This document shows, piece after piece, positions 13,868 to 14,797 of a DNA stretch of 14,797 nt; positions within the stretch are counted from its first letter, which is position 1, and the number at the start of each line of letters is the position of its first letter. Position numbers and translations under genes: made by a program. The stretch is from the NCBI GenBank assembly GCA_028706835.1, contig JAQTVL010000035.1:1-14797 (forward strand), read 5' to 3'. Source of the stretch: Phycisphaerae bacterium. Its GTDB lineage: Bacteria; Planctomycetota; Phycisphaerae; JAJVII01. The notes below the pieces were generated by a model. That model was not told the DNA's origin, searched no databases, and saw only the letters and a program-made list of their open reading frames with translations.

Positions 13868-14797
13868 CTACGAACCCGCTGCCGGCGGCAGGACCAGCAG
13901 GCGGTCCAGGTCTGTGCGCTCGACGATCAGTGGCTGGACGGCGATGTTCCACTCGGCCAGGGCGGCGACCTGGCCCTGCACATCGTCCGACGACAGGCCC
14001 GACGTGATCCACAGGCACTGCGAGTGGGCGAGGTGCCGCAGGCTGTCGTGGGCGAGCCTGGCCGCCGGTTCGTGCGTGGGCGTCAGCGAGGCCATGGCCC
14101 GCATCATCGGCTCCCAAAGCCGTCGCCCCCGGCTGGGCGGGAACCATCGCTGCTCGTCGGCCACCTCGCCGGCTGCAATGAGCAGGCCCACCTCCAGTCC
14201 CTGGTGGATCGCGTCGTTGATCAGCGAGGTCGCGAGGGCGAGGGCCTTCTCCAGGCGATCGTCAACGGCGATGCCCCGCCTCGGCCGGACGAAACCTTTT
14301 CCCTCGGGTTGGCAGGCGGACAGCATGATCACCACGCGCCGCGGCACGAGCGGGCTCATCTCGCGGACCAGCAGCGTGCCGATGCGGGCTGATCGCTTCC
14401 AGTGAATCCAGCGCGGATTGTCGCCCTGGCGATACTCGCGCAGGCCGAAGAATTCATCCTGGCCGCCGCTGCCGGTCTGGGGCTGGTTGCTGTTGCCGCG
14501 GCCTCGGGCGATGAGGCTGAGCGCGTCCTGCGTCAGCCGGCCGATGGGCGGATGGACGACCAACTCGGCGGCGTCCTTGAACCGCGCGAAATGGATGAAC
14601 AGTGAGAACGGGAACCGCGTGTAGACCGCGACGCCGTGAAACTGATAGATGCCGCGGCGATCGCAGCGGAGCAGGGCGGGTTGGGCCGCGGCCCCGGTGG
14701 CTGGAACCGTCGGCAGATACGATTCGCCGCACGGGGTCGGCGAGCGGTGCTCGCGGACGTGCAGCGAGTAGCTGCTCAGCCAGCGCTTGCGGTTGGG
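13868..14797 (-). CDS. DUF58 domain protein, 5' end beyond the window
   Basis: The frame is open from the window edge down to a TAG at 13868, giving the last 309 residues. DUF58 hallmarks are present: a beta-rich stretch (RRGIYQFHGVAVYTRFPFSL), then the signature EFFGLREYRQGDNPRWIHW, SARIGTLLVREM, and a von Willebrand-like half with VIMLSACQ. Family members are membrane-associated and partner with MoxR AAA+ ATPases; functions are poorly defined but linked to envelope or cell-surface maturation. The visible part starts inside the conserved region, so an N-terminal membrane part is expected beyond the right edge. A TTG at 14563 is an internal codon, not the start. tgpA follows on the same strand after a repeat-filled 303-bp gap, larger than usual for this pair. 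Confidence 0.85.
   Translation of the reverse strand, partial: PNRKRWLSSYSLHVREHRSPTPCGESYLPTVPATGAAAQPALLRCDRRGIYQFHGVAVYTRFPFSLFIHFARFKDAAELVVHPPIGRLTQDALSLIARGRGNSNQPQTGSGGQDEFFGLREYRQGDNPRWIHWKRSARIGTLLVREMSPLVPRRVVIMLSACQPEGKGFVRPRRGIAVDDRLEKALALATSLINDAIHQGLEVGLLIAAGEVADEQRWFPPSRGRRLWEPMMRAMASLTPTHEPAARLAHDSLRHLAHSQCLWITSGLSSDDVQGQVAALAEWNIAVQPLIVERTDLDRLLVLPPAAGS

Noticed and set aside
11723..14392. 889-codon open frame on the plus strand across tgpA and DUF58
   Set aside because: It is antisense to two genes with clear catalytic motifs, crosses the repeats between them, and has the Arg/Gly/Ala/Pro-rich look of a GC-rich shadow frame with no recognisable domain.
1..14797. A new multi-gene defence or biosynthetic system
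   Set aside because: Apart from the single YhcG-type nuclease, all recognisable genes are housekeeping, exported or envelope proteins, and no unknown genes are clustered together.

Overview
The window looks like a GC-rich chromosomal segment of a planctomycete, probably from the Phycisphaerae or a relative. The clues are a secreted protein with a PEP-CTERM sorting signal, a secreted FG-GAP/VCBS-repeat protein, gaps filled with small palindromic repeats, and the gene repertoire itself. This placement is inference: there is no rRNA gene or other marker to fix it. No tRNA, rRNA, CRISPR array, transposase or prophage gene was recognised.

Layout. Positions 1-597 hold no intact gene. They contain hairpin-rich repeats and, on the minus strand, a 66-codon remnant of the gamma-glutamyltransferase N-terminus. 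From 598 to 4080 lie a secreted FG-GAP repeat protein (+), a small cysteine-rich CGGC-domain protein (-, convergent with it) and a PEP-CTERM exported protein (+) that ends in a clear intrinsic terminator. At 4091-4781 apt (-) is divergent from the next cluster across a 172-bp gap with a good sigma70-type promoter. From 4782 to 9488 runs a tight plus-strand operon: argB, argD, argF, rph and a lipoprotein with two SPOR-like domains, with gaps of 37, 16, 8 and 14 nt. After a 215-bp gap with heptamer repeats and a paired palindrome come rdgB and a DUF1016/YhcG-type PD-(D/E)XK nuclease (+). The far right (minus strand) holds tgpA-type transglutaminase and DUF58 genes, the latter running off the window edge. 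These two families usually sit beside a MoxR AAA+ ATPase gene, which would be expected beyond the right edge.

How the genes work together. ArgB, ArgD and ArgF carry out steps 2, 4 and 6 of arginine synthesis; argC, argJ, argG and argH are not here. Apt salvages adenine, Rph trims tRNA 3' ends and RdgB removes non-canonical purine triphosphates. The SPOR lipoprotein, DUF58 protein and TgpA point to envelope functions. The FG-GAP and PEP-CTERM proteins are exported.

I did not find a convincing new multi-gene system. The most interesting material is non-coding. Two different families of paired inverted hairpins (around 9560-9651 and 13584-13659) each show paired base changes that keep the stems intact, and 7-bp tandem repeats occur in gaps of the arg-to-rdgB region. 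Other points worth a look are a double-SPOR lipoprotein between rph and rdgB, and a YhcG-type nuclease whose stop codon directly abuts that of tgpA.
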